From positions 1 to 64,000 of the forward strand of contig CAYZSD010000002.1 in the NCBI GenBank assembly GCA_964481075.1: a DNA stretch of 64,000 nt. The letters run 5' to 3'. Below the pieces are notes generated by a model. It saw nothing but the letters and a program-made list of their open reading frames with translations, made no database searches and was not told the origin of the DNA. The stretch is from MWFE01 sp964481075. Its GTDB lineage: Bacteria; Bacteroidota; Bacteroidia; Bacteroidales; Tenuifilaceae. Below are positions 7,508-16,073 of the stretch, one piece after another. Position numbers and translations under genes: made by a program. Position 1 is the first letter of the stretch; each line of letters opens with the position of its first letter.

Positions 7508-9286
7508 ATGAAAATCATAATCCGCTCATATTTAGTTGTTTTAGTTATAGCACTGGTTTCCTGTCAGAAACCAATAAGTTTCGATCCTGAGATCACTCGG
7601 AATGAACTTTACGCACACATCGACTTTCTGGCATCCGATTCACTTCAAGGTCGCTACCCAGGCACCCCTTTCGACAGAGTTGCAGCAAAATACTTAAAGG
7701 ATGCCATGGAGTCGTCAGGGTTAAAACTACTCGGGAAAAATGGTTATCAGTTCTTTGAGTTCATTGAGCACCATGAGCTTGGTCAATGCAATATTCTTCG
7801 CATTGGCTCATTGAATATGCAGCTTGGTTCCGATTTTACCGTTTTCCCTTTCTCGTCAAGCGATACCATCTCTTCATCTGTTGTTTTTGCTGGCTTCGGT
7901 TTTAGGCATAAAGACGACACAATTAGTTGGGATGACTACCTTTCAACAAACGTATCGGGGAAATGGGTCTTGATTTTACGAGGCGACCCAAAGCACAACG
8001 ATGAAAGTAGCCCTTTCAGAGAAAAGTCGGGCGATAGAAACAAAGCCTTAGTTGCCAAAGACCAGGGTGCTGTTGGAGTATTATTGGTTTCTGGAAATGA
8101 GTTTGACCCTGGAGATGAGCTAACCTCACTCAACCATAAATCGTTCGATATTGGGATACCCGTTTTACAAATAACTAGAAACACAGCCAACAAAATTCTT
8201 AAACCCTGCGGTCGAAACATCGAAATGCTCGAAGCTGAAATTCTCTCCAAGCAACAATCTTCGCCTATTGCTATTGCTACCCGGGTTGATTGTCGTACCG
8301 AAATAATTAACCGAAAGAATAAAACTCAAAATGTAATTGGACTTGTTGAAGGGACACACCCAACTCTTAAAGATCAATACATTGTAATTGGAGCTCATTA
8401 CGATCACATCGGCCTTGGTGGAAAAAACTCATCGAGCCGAACCCCCGATTCACTTGCTGTTCACAATGGCGCCGACGACAACGCCTCAGGTGTTGCCTCT
8501 TTCCTTGAAATAGCACAAAAACTCTCGGCTAACAAGCCCCACAGAAGCATAGTGATAATTGCTTTTGGTGCTGAGGAACAAGGCCTTCTTGGCTCAAGAT
8601 TCTTCGTTGAGAATCCTATTGTTCCCCTCGAATCGATTGTTGCAATGGTAAATATCGATATGCTTGGCAGGCTAAATGACGATAGAACCTTGCAGATTAG
8701 CGGTGTAAAAACCTCTGTTGAGGTTGAGGAAATACTGGCAATTACCAACGAAAAGTACAGCTTTAACCTTTCGCTTATACCGCAAGGCTATGGACCTTCG
8801 GACCATGCAAGTTTCTACAGCAAAGACATCCCTGTTCTTTTCTTTTCAACAGGACCACATATCGACTATCATACACCAAATGACAACATTCAGAGAATCA
8901 ACTTCGACGGGTTGAAAACCAGCTCAGAATTCATCTATGATGTTGTTTTTGAGATAGCCAACAGGCAAGATGTGCTCACCTTCCAGGAGGCAGGGCCGAA
9001 AATGCAGTCAACCAGGCATGGCAAGGATTTAAAGGTACGATTGGGTATAATGCCCGATGTCAGTGGGGCAAGAAACGACGGGCTGCTTGTTCTAGCTGTT
9101 AATCCCGACCAGCCCGCTTACATTGCAGGAATTCAAAAGGGAGACATAATTGTTGCCATTGGAGGTAAAGAGGTTAGAAACATTCAGGATTATATGTTCC
9201 GACTTCAAGACCTTAAAACAGGCATTACCATTTCGGTGGAGATCAAACGAAATGAAACACTTCTAATAAAACTTGTTCAACTCTAA
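7508..9286 (+). CDS. M28-family zinc aminopeptidase lipoprotein with PA and PDZ domains
   Basis: A 592-residue lipoprotein: the signal peptide ends in LVSC (lipobox) at about residue 20. A protease-associated insert (SGKWVLILRGDP, GAVGVLLVSG) precedes the M28 peptidase core. Metal ligands and catalytic residues are visible as GAHYDHIG, NGADDNASG, FGAEEQGLLGS, NIDMLGR and DYHTPNDN, so the active site looks complete. The last 80 residues form a PDZ domain (AGIQKGDIIVAIGGKEVRNI). It likely removes N-terminal amino acids from peptides in the periplasm or at the cell surface. A membrane protein gene follows 13 bp after its stop. Confidence 0.92.
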   Translation: MKIIIRSYLVVLVIALVSCQKPISFDPEITRNELYAHIDFLASDSLQGRYPGTPFDRVAAKYLKDAMESSGLKLLGKNGYQFFEFIEHHELGQCNILRIGSLNMQLGSDFTVFPFSSSDTISSSVVFAGFGFRHKDDTISWDDYLSTNVSGKWVLILRGDPKHNDESSPFREKSGDRNKALVAKDQGAVGVLLVSGNEFDPGDELTSLNHKSFDIGIPVLQITRNTANKILKPCGRNIEMLEAEILSKQQSSPIAIATRVDCRTEIINRKNKTQNVIGLVEGTHPTLKDQYIVIGAHYDHIGLGGKNSSSRTPDSLAVHNGADDNASGVASFLEIAQKLSANKPHRSIVIIAFGAEEQGLLGSRFFVENPIVPLESIVAMVNIDMLGRLNDDRTLQISGVKTSVEVEEILAITNEKYSFNLSLIPQGYGPSDHASFYSKDIPVLFFSTGPHIDYHTPNDNIQRINFDGLKTSSEFIYDVVFEIANRQDVLTFQEAGPKMQSTRHGKDLKVRLGIMPDVSGARNDGLLVLAVNPDQPAYIAGIQKGDIIVAIGGKEVRNIQDYMFRLQDLKTGITISVEIKRNETLLIKLVQL

Positions 9287-9299
9287 ACAGTTAGCAAAC

Positions 9300-10145
9300 A
9301 TGATGAGAATTACATGGTTTTGGATTGCTGCACTGGTAATAACCTTTGCCGCCATCGTTTTCCAGCGACAAACAGGGCCAACTTACCCTAGAAAGGTTAA
9401 CTTGCAAATCGACACCACCTCTGTAATCATCAAACTTCCAAGAAGCTATGAAGTGGGACAACAGGTGAAGATTGAAATCCCTAGCCTTTCATGGGATTGG
9501 ACTCCCTACCTATACTATCGACCCTACCCTTCAAATAATGATTGGCACACAATGCCATACGACTTCGGTGAGAACACAATAATATTCCATCTGCCCATTG
9601 TTGAGCAAAAGGCTGCCAAGTTGGAGTACTACATTGAGTTATCAAATCTTGCCGCTGGCAAAACCGTTACCATACCCGAAGGCGACCCAATAATTATTCG
9701 TTTTAAAGGTGCAGTGCCAACCTGGGCTTTGCTGCCCCATATCGTATTGCTTTTTATTGCTATGATACTCAGCAACCTTTCTGGTTTTATGGCGTTATTC
9801 AACCACAATCAACATAAACTCTATGGCTTCCTAACTCTTGTGTTAATTGGAGTTGGTGGACTGGTCTTCGGACCCATCGTCCAGAAGTATGCCTTTAATC
9901 ACTACTGGACAGGTTTCCCGTTCGGTTCAGACTTAACCGACAACAAAACCCTGATAATGTTTGTTGTTTGGGCAATAGCCGTTTTCGCCAACCGCAAAAA
10001 GGAATATCGTTGGCTAACCATTTTGGCTGCTGTTGTTACAATTGTTGTCTATTGCATCCCACATAGCCTAAGAGGCTCACAGTTCGATTATGAAACAGGA
10101 GAAATAGTTACGGGTTTTGTTTCACATCTCAAGTTGTGGTTCTAG
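9300..10145 (+). CDS. Membrane protein of unknown function
   Basis: The frame is open from a TTG at 9273 inside the M28 gene, but the tandem ATGs at 9300 and 9303 directly precede the first membrane helix (WFWIAALVITFAAIVF) and avoid overlap, so 9300 is preferred (281 residues). A periplasmic beta-rich region (residues about 25-145 in this numbering) follows, then several helices including HIVLLFIAMILSNLSGFMAL and FLTLVLIGVGGLVFGPI, and more to the C-terminus. No family is recognised. It is likely co-transcribed with the peptidase upstream. Confidence 0.75.
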   Translation: MMRITWFWIAALVITFAAIVFQRQTGPTYPRKVNLQIDTTSVIIKLPRSYEVGQQVKIEIPSLSWDWTPYLYYRPYPSNNDWHTMPYDFGENTIIFHLPIVEQKAAKLEYYIELSNLAAGKTVTIPEGDPIIIRFKGAVPTWALLPHIVLLFIAMILSNLSGFMALFNHNQHKLYGFLTLVLIGVGGLVFGPIVQKYAFNHYWTGFPFGSDLTDNKTLIMFVVWAIAVFANRKKEYRWLTILAAVVTIVVYCIPHSLRGSQFDYETGEIVTGFVSHLKLWF

Positions 10146-10152
10146 AAATATT

Positions 10153-10199
10153 GAATAGGCTGTCTCAAAAGTTCAAAAAGCCTTTTGGACAGCCTATTC
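10153..10199. terminator. Bidirectional hairpin terminator
   Basis: GAATAGGCTGTC at 10153-10164 pairs with GACAGCCTATTC at 10188-10199. An inner stem CAAAAG/CTTTTG (10166-10171 with 10182-10187) continues it after one bulged T. It lies between convergent genes (plus-strand membrane protein, minus-strand His-rich lipoprotein). The GGCTGTCTCAAAAG core also resembles ends of some insertion sequences. Confidence 0.7.
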
Positions 10200-10221
10200 A
10201 AATTGTTAACTGGTCTTTCTC

Positions 10222-10467
10222 CTAGTGCTTGCAATCCTTTCCGTGTTCATGCTTTTCCTCATGCTTGTGTTCATGGTCACATGAATCTTTCTTGGCATGA
10301 TCGCAGGTGTCTTTCTTTGCATGGGCACACTTGTGTTCCTTATCGTGATCGTGCTTGCACTCAACCTTTTCATTTTCTACCTTCTTTTCTCCTGAAGCAC
10401 CACAGGAAGAGACAATAATTGCTGAAGCTAAGATTAAACTTACTAAAAGTAAACTACTCTTTTTCAT
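10222..10467 (-). CDS. His/Cys-rich metal-binding lipoprotein
   Basis: An 81-residue lipoprotein: MKKSSLLLVSLILASAIIVSSC ends in a lipobox, leaving a mature chain of about 60 residues almost entirely made of His, Lys, Glu, Asp and Cys in repeats (CKHDHDKEHKC, then near-identical CDHAKKD units). This composition binds transition metals such as zinc, nickel, cobalt or copper. The gene lies 88 bp downstream of a TonB-dependent receptor on the same strand, which suggests a shared role in metal capture. It could also be a metal buffer or stress protein. The metal cannot be told from the sequence. Confidence 0.8.
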   Translation of the reverse strand: MKKSSLLLVSLILASAIIVSSCGASGEKKVENEKVECKHDHDKEHKCAHAKKDTCDHAKKDSCDHEHKHEEKHEHGKDCKH

Positions 10468-10555
10468 TGGATAATTTGTTTTAAAGGTTCTAGTATATTT
10501 AAAAGTCCAAAAATATAACTTGTATTCAAAAAAACAAGGATTATTAAACGTTTAA

Positions 10556-12577
10556 TTAGTTCAAATTATAGCTAAACCCCATTACCAGCCATCTGGCAGG
10601 CTGTGGTATGTTTCCTATATCAAAGTAGGTTCGGTTAGCTAAATTACACCCTTCAACAAATACGGTCACTTCATTGTGCGAATAGTTCAACCGTAAGTTA
10701 ATCAAAGCGAATGGTTTGTAAGGTACTTCAGCTCCACTGTTAAAGTCGGTGTATGTTCCTGCTCTGTCCTGCCATGTTACCATCCATGCAGCAGAAAAGT
10801 TTTTTACAATTCTATGACTTATCGAAACCGAAGCTTTATGCTTTAAATTGTCAAGAACATAGTATGATAATAGTTCGCCTCGTTCTTTTTCTGAAAGAAG
10901 ATAGCTGTATCCCAATGAAATACTGTGAAAAAAATGGGTTTCATCGTATGCTTTTAATTGCAGATATAGTTCTAATCCTGAAGTATTTAAAACAGTATAA
11001 TTCATTGTAGTCCACTTGGTGTCAGTTTCAGCCTTAACCCAATCAATCACATCCTTCCCACTTCGATGAAACAGCGTAACTTTTGAATTAAAATTTCTTG
11101 CTGAATACCTTGCCCCTAGTTCAAAACAGTTAGCTCTTTCAGGCTTAAGGTTTGGATTGCCAAAATTTGTTGGACCATTATAGTAAAGATCGGTAAATGT
11201 TGGGTATCGTATTGCATTTCCCACTGACGAGTAAAGGTTTAGATCTTCGCTTAGTGCAATGCTTGCATCAACCCCAAGGTTCAAACTTGTTCCAAAAACA
11301 TCGTTAATGGTTAGCTGCCCACCTGATGAAATTACAAGGCTCTTTAGGTAAAGTGTATAATCGGAGATAAGATGAATGCCATTTCTTGCTGCACCATGAG
11401 TATAACTTATATCAGTTTCTCCTTTAACTTTTCTTTCGCTTTCTAGTAAGTTGCCAAGAACATTACTCGAAATTCGCTCACTTCTAAACTCAACACCTAC
11501 CCTACCCCGACCAAAACTATTCAAAAATGTTGCCATAACCTGACTTCCAAACACCGTAGTTGAGTGGTAGTTATGCCCTTTGTACCAGTCTGGCGGATTA
11601 TTGCGAAAAAGTTCGAAACGATCATTATGTTGGCGAATGAATAGCAAAGGCGATACTGTAATCCCAGAAAACTTTCTTGTGTAACTAAACGATGTAAGGA
11701 AGGTTTCGGTGTCCTCGAACTGGTTAGGAAACTTTGGAGTATAAAAGCTGTTCGCTCCGAAAGCCTTTTCTTGTAGCCCAATCTGAAATTCCATTGAATT
11801 TGCTTCATCGTTATAGCTGCTATGCGCAAAAAGGTTGTGCGATCGAAAATCTGTATTTTGTATGTACCCATCGGACTTTGACGATGAAACAGAAACAAAA
11901 CTATTTATCCTCTCAGAACTCCACCCTGCCGATGCAGCAGTTCTAATCAGACCGTACTCGCCAATAGCTGCTGAAATTTTAGCCTTCGATGCACCTTTCG
12001 AAGAAGTAATAATATTCACAGCCCCGCTGAAAGCTCCTGGCCCATAGACCCTTGCTCCTGGCCCGTGGAGAACCTCAACACGCTCAATCGACTCAATATC
12101 AATTGGTATATTAAGATTATGGTGTCCCGTCTGCGGGTCGGTAATATTAATTCCATTTAGGAGAATTAACACCTGATCGAATGAGCCACCCCTAACCAAT
12201 AGGTCGGTCTGTACACCATGTCCGCCCCTTTGCCTGATGTCGATGCTTGATACCTGCTCTAGAAGTTCCGATACTGTTGTTATAGGTTTATGAGAAAAAT
12301 CGTCTTTGGAAAGCACAAAAACCGATCTTGTCAACTCCGAGAAGGTTGTTGATAAAACCGGAGAACTAACCACAACCTCATCAATTTCAACGTCTTTCAA
12401 TACTCTGATAGTGTCTGCCTGAGCAAATGTGAACGACGGCCTGGAGAGCAGAACATAGGTTGAAATAAGGGTACAAATCTTTACAACCCTTCCTATACTA
12501 TTAAATGCTGCGTACGATTTGTTGCACCACCTCCGAAAAAAAAGGTTACGTGAAGTTCTAATATAACTTTTTCCCAT
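10556..12577 (-). CDS. TonB-dependent outer-membrane receptor
   Basis: A 673-residue TonB-dependent receptor of the BtuB/CirA size class. After a long basic N-terminus and hydrophobic signal (VLLSRPSFTFAQA), a TonB-box-like DEVVVSS precedes the plug domain (about 70-180: ISELLEQ-like VSELLEQVSSIDIRQRGG, LVRGGSFDQVLILLNG, IERVEVLHGPGARVYGPGAF). The remaining 490 residues are beta-barrel strands. There is no N-terminal carboxypeptidase-like repeat, so it is not SusC-type. The His-rich lipoprotein downstream hints at a metal or metal-complex substrate. The adenylate cyclase gene is divergent, about 105 bp away. Confidence 0.92.
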   Translation of the reverse strand: MGKSYIRTSRNLFFRRWCNKSYAAFNSIGRVVKICTLISTYVLLSRPSFTFAQADTIRVLKDVEIDEVVVSSPVLSTTFSELTRSVFVLSKDDFSHKPITTVSELLEQVSSIDIRQRGGHGVQTDLLVRGGSFDQVLILLNGINITDPQTGHHNLNIPIDIESIERVEVLHGPGARVYGPGAFSGAVNIITSSKGASKAKISAAIGEYGLIRTAASAGWSSERINSFVSVSSSKSDGYIQNTDFRSHNLFAHSSYNDEANSMEFQIGLQEKAFGANSFYTPKFPNQFEDTETFLTSFSYTRKFSGITVSPLLFIRQHNDRFELFRNNPPDWYKGHNYHSTTVFGSQVMATFLNSFGRGRVGVEFRSERISSNVLGNLLESERKVKGETDISYTHGAARNGIHLISDYTLYLKSLVISSGGQLTINDVFGTSLNLGVDASIALSEDLNLYSSVGNAIRYPTFTDLYYNGPTNFGNPNLKPERANCFELGARYSARNFNSKVTLFHRSGKDVIDWVKAETDTKWTTMNYTVLNTSGLELYLQLKAYDETHFFHSISLGYSYLLSEKERGELLSYYVLDNLKHKASVSISHRIVKNFSAAWMVTWQDRAGTYTDFNSGAEVPYKPFALINLRLNYSHNEVTVFVEGCNLANRTYFDIGNIPQPARWLVMGFSYNLN

Positions 12578-12682
12578 TGATACAATTCCTATAAAATGGA
12601 ATACAAAAAAACAAAAACCGATTCATAAAACAAGGTATAGTTGCAGTTTTTTTTTATTTTAGCACCTCGAGAAAACAACCAA

Positions 12683-14290
12683 ATGGGCATTTCAATAGTA
12701 TCGATTCAACTGCCAGAAAGAAATGTTAAACCTATAGAATCCAGTCAAATAGACACCTGGATTGAGTTGCCATTTGATTCCTTAAGCCATCCAAAAAACA
12801 TAATTGAAATCTGTAAACATTACAGTCCAACCGCTCTTCTTCTTGATGGTGAAATTGAAGAGTCTGTACTATGTAGCATCATCGATACTATTAAAAAACA
12901 TCCTCACTATAAGCATATTACTGTCTTTCTTTGCCTAAAACCAGAATCCATTGAAAGGTTTAACTGTATTGCAAATGGAGGTTTCGACGACTTCATTGAA
13001 GTTCCTTTCAACCCTAAAACAATTACTTTCAGGCTAACACAAGGAATTAAGCGAAAACAAATAATTGATTACTACGAAGTTCAATCGGAGCAATTCAGGG
13101 ATATATCATTAGCAGCAAGTAAAGCAGGAAATTCGCTAATAATAATCGATGCAAACGGTGAAATTTCATGGGTTAACGAAGGCTTTGAATTGCTTTACGA
13201 GTGCAATCTTGAGGAATTCAAGAGTAGGTTTGGGATAAACGTTTTTCAGGCTCACGCAAACCCATCCACCGTTGAAGCCATGAAACGATGCAAAGAGAAT
13301 GGTGAGTTTGTAGTTTATGAATCGGTATGGAATACCCCAAGTGAACAACGTAAGTATATCCAAACATCGCTAACGCCCATCTTCGATGCTAATGACCTGG
13401 TAACCAAAATTATTGCCATTGAATCGGACATCACCGACCTTAAACTTGCCGAGATTGCCCTTAGCGATAAGCACGACAACCTCCTTGCTACCATGGAGCA
13501 TCTTGAAACAGCCAATCAACTAATGGAGGATCAACGCATCGAGATTGAAAAGCAGAAGACCTCTTTGGAGGAAGAAAAGAACAAAACCGATGCTTTGCTC
13601 CTAAATATCCTCCCTGAAATTGCAGCCCATCAGCTCAAGAAGAAGGGGTTTGTAAGGCCAAAAAAGTATAGCGATGTCTCTGTCCTCTTTGCCGATTTCG
13701 TAAACTTTTCAAATGTATCGGTATCGTATAACACTATCGAAGAGTTTATCGATGCCCTTAGCTTATACTTCGAAGCCTTCGATGAGATAACGACCCGAAG
13801 GTATATCGAGAAGATTAAAACCATTGGCGACTGCTACATGTGCGTGGGAGGTGTTCCCCAGGCCAATAAAAGTCACGCCTTCGACACGGTTCTAGCAGGT
13901 CTCGAAATTCAGAAATTTGTCGAGGAAATCGCAAAGGAGGATATCAAACTTGGCAAGCCAATATGGCGCCTAAGAATTGGTATTCATACGGGTGGTGTAA
14001 TGGCTGGGGTGATTGGCAAAAAAAAGTTCGCCTATGATATCTGGGGAGACACAGTAAATGTTGCAAGTAGAATTGAGAACAAGGGTGAAGCAGGGAAAGT
14101 GAATATTTCTGAGACTACATATCAGCATGTAAGAGATTTCTTCAAGTGCACCTACCGGGGCAAAGTCCCTGCAAAAAACATTGGCGACATTAACATGTAC
14201 TTCGTGGAACGTATCCTCCCCGAATTCTCAGATGACGAGGAGGGATACATCCCAAATGCAATTTTCAAGAAAGAACTGGCTAAGTACTAA
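12683..14290 (+). CDS. Predicted adenylate cyclase with receiver-like and PAS domains
   Basis: A class III nucleotidyl cyclase of 535 residues from ATG 12683. The frame opens earlier, at a TTG at 12641, but a poly-T tract intervenes. A degenerate receiver-like domain (TALLLDGEI, FNCIANGGFDDFIEVPFNP) comes first, then a PAS domain (NSLIIIDANGEISWVNEGFE) and a coiled coil (EIEKQKTSLEEEKNKTDALL, then NILPE). The catalytic domain shows the metal aspartate (VLFADFVNFS), the adenine-specifying Lys in EKIKTIGD and Asp in YDIWGDTVNVASR, plus the transition-state Asn and Arg. These residues point to cAMP rather than cGMP. The receiver lacks the usual Thr/Lys switch residues, so phosphorylation is doubtful. 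Confidence 0.9.
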   Translation: MGISIVSIQLPERNVKPIESSQIDTWIELPFDSLSHPKNIIEICKHYSPTALLLDGEIEESVLCSIIDTIKKHPHYKHITVFLCLKPESIERFNCIANGGFDDFIEVPFNPKTITFRLTQGIKRKQIIDYYEVQSEQFRDISLAASKAGNSLIIIDANGEISWVNEGFELLYECNLEEFKSRFGINVFQAHANPSTVEAMKRCKENGEFVVYESVWNTPSEQRKYIQTSLTPIFDANDLVTKIIAIESDITDLKLAEIALSDKHDNLLATMEHLETANQLMEDQRIEIEKQKTSLEEEKNKTDALLLNILPEIAAHQLKKKGFVRPKKYSDVSVLFADFVNFSNVSVSYNTIEEFIDALSLYFEAFDEITTRRYIEKIKTIGDCYMCVGGVPQANKSHAFDTVLAGLEIQKFVEEIAKEDIKLGKPIWRLRIGIHTGGVMAGVIGKKKFAYDIWGDTVNVASRIENKGEAGKVNISETTYQHVRDFFKCTYRGKVPAKNIGDINMYFVERILPEFSDDEEGYIPNAIFKKELAKY

Positions 14291-14295
14291 ATCAT

Positions 14296-15912
14296 TTAGA
14301 GTTTTGGTCCTGAAGCTACTAATTGCCGCCCTGCATCGTTATCGGTAAAGTTCTCAAAGTTGGCAATAAATTTCTTTGCAAGATCTTGAGCAGCTAAATC
14401 CCAATCGGATGGGTTTGGCCAGCTATTTCTAGGGTTAAGAAACTTGCTCTCAACTCCCTTCAAGGTTTTTGGTATCTGAAGGTTAAAAATTGGCATTACC
14501 TCAAACTCGGCATTTTCGATGCTATCATCGAGTATGGAATTGATGATTGCTCTGGTTGCAGGTAAGTCTATCCTCTTGCCTATGCCATACGCTCCACCAA
14601 TCCAGCCAGTATTCACAAGATAGGCTTTTGAGCCATGTTTTTGCATCTTTTTAACCAACTCACGTGCATAAACCGTTGGATGAAGTAGAAGAAATGCCTG
14701 TCCGAAGCAGCTACTGAAAGTTGGTTGTGGTTCCTTTACACCACGCTCGGTACCAGCAAGTTTCGCAGTGAACCCACTTAAAAAGTGATACTGGGTCTGT
14801 TCGGGAGTGAGCCTTGCTACCGGAGGTAAAACACCAAACGAATCGGCGGTGAGAAAAATAACATGCTTAGAGTGACCACCCTTAGATACTGGTTTAACGA
14901 TATTGTTTATGTGATAAATTGGATAAGAAACTCTCGTGTTCTCAGTCTTCTTCTTGGAACTAAAGTCGATATTGCCACTCTCATCTACATCGAGGTTTTC
15001 TAAAAGGGCGTCACGTTTTATGGCAGCATAGATATCGGGCTCTTTTTGGGGGTCAAGGTCGATACATTTTGCGTAGCAACCGCCCTCGAAATTGAATATA
15101 CCATTTTCATCCCAACCATGCTCATCGTCACCAATAAGAGCACGATTCGGATCGGCCGAAAGGGTTGTTTTTCCTGTACCCGATAGGCCAAAGAAAATGG
15201 CAACATCACCATCCTTGCCAACATTTGCACTACAGTGCATGGAAGCAATCCCCTTCAAAGGAAGGTAATAGTTCATAATTGAAAATATACCCTTCTTCAT
15301 CTCGCCACCGTACCAGCTTCCTCCAATAGCAGCCATGCGCTCACCCAGGTGGAAGGCCACAAAAACCTCACTGTTAAGGCTTTGCTCTTTCCATTTAGGA
15401 TTAGAGGTTTTTGATGCGACAAGCACCACAAAATCAGGCTCAAAACTCTTCAACTCCTCTTCGGTTGGCCTAATAAACATATTTTTCACAAAGTGAGCCT
15501 GCCATGCCACCTCCATGATGAATCGAACGCAGATACGTGTATCGGGATTTGCGCCACAATAGGCATCTACAACATAAAGCCGCTTTCCTGTTAGCTGCTC
15601 AGCACTTATCCTTTTGAGGTAACTCCAAGTTTCAGGAGTAATAGGCTTATTATCAGAACTCTTTCTGCCCGATTCGGCCCACCATACGTTATCAACCGAT
15701 GAGGGTTCTTTGACAATATACTTGTCTTTTGGTGAACGCCCAGTGAAAACTCCTGTATCAACATTTATTGCTCCCAGGTTAGTTAGAAATCCCCTTTCGA
15801 AACCCTCAAGGGTGGAATCAGTTTCATGCTCATAAAGCAAATCGTAGCTGGGATTATGGAAAATTTCTTTGGCTTCGCCAATTCCATACTTTGACAGGTC
15901 AATGCTATTCAT
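14296..15912 (-). CDS. pckA: Phosphoenolpyruvate carboxykinase (ATP)
   Basis: A 538-residue ATP-type PEP carboxykinase, the normal length. The kinase P-loop GLSGTGKTTLSADP, the metal/oxaloacetate region GDDEHGWDENGIFNFEGGCY and the N-terminal TGRSPKDKYIV are all intact. It interconverts oxaloacetate and ATP with PEP, CO2 and ADP in the cytoplasm. In anaerobic Bacteroidota it commonly runs in the CO2-fixing direction toward succinate. It stands alone, convergent with the cyclase gene 5 bp away. Confidence 0.97.
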   Translation of the reverse strand: MNSIDLSKYGIGEAKEIFHNPSYDLLYEHETDSTLEGFERGFLTNLGAINVDTGVFTGRSPKDKYIVKEPSSVDNVWWAESGRKSSDNKPITPETWSYLKRISAEQLTGKRLYVVDAYCGANPDTRICVRFIMEVAWQAHFVKNMFIRPTEEELKSFEPDFVVLVASKTSNPKWKEQSLNSEVFVAFHLGERMAAIGGSWYGGEMKKGIFSIMNYYLPLKGIASMHCSANVGKDGDVAIFFGLSGTGKTTLSADPNRALIGDDEHGWDENGIFNFEGGCYAKCIDLDPQKEPDIYAAIKRDALLENLDVDESGNIDFSSKKKTENTRVSYPIYHINNIVKPVSKGGHSKHVIFLTADSFGVLPPVARLTPEQTQYHFLSGFTAKLAGTERGVKEPQPTFSSCFGQAFLLLHPTVYARELVKKMQKHGSKAYLVNTGWIGGAYGIGKRIDLPATRAIINSILDDSIENAEFEVMPIFNLQIPKTLKGVESKFLNPRNSWPNPSDWDLAAQDLAKKFIANFENFTDNDAGRQLVASGPKL

Positions 15913-16073
15913 ATTTGTAAGTTTTTTAAAAAAACAAGCGGATCGATTAACGAACCGCCAATGAACAAAAATATCCTTAATTATGCTAACAAAGAAGAAA
16001 ACTTCTTATGTTTAATATCAGAAATATCGATTAAGGGATAAGGCTTCATTATATGTATAGGTAAAATTTGCAA

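Noticed and set aside
9273..9299. Overlapping TTG start of the membrane protein inside the M28 gene
   Set aside because: Tandem ATGs at 9300 and 9303 directly precede the first helix and leave no overlap.
10753..12047. Plus- and minus-strand open frames inside the TonB receptor gene
   Set aside because: These are shadows of the receptor frame with no recognisable protein features.
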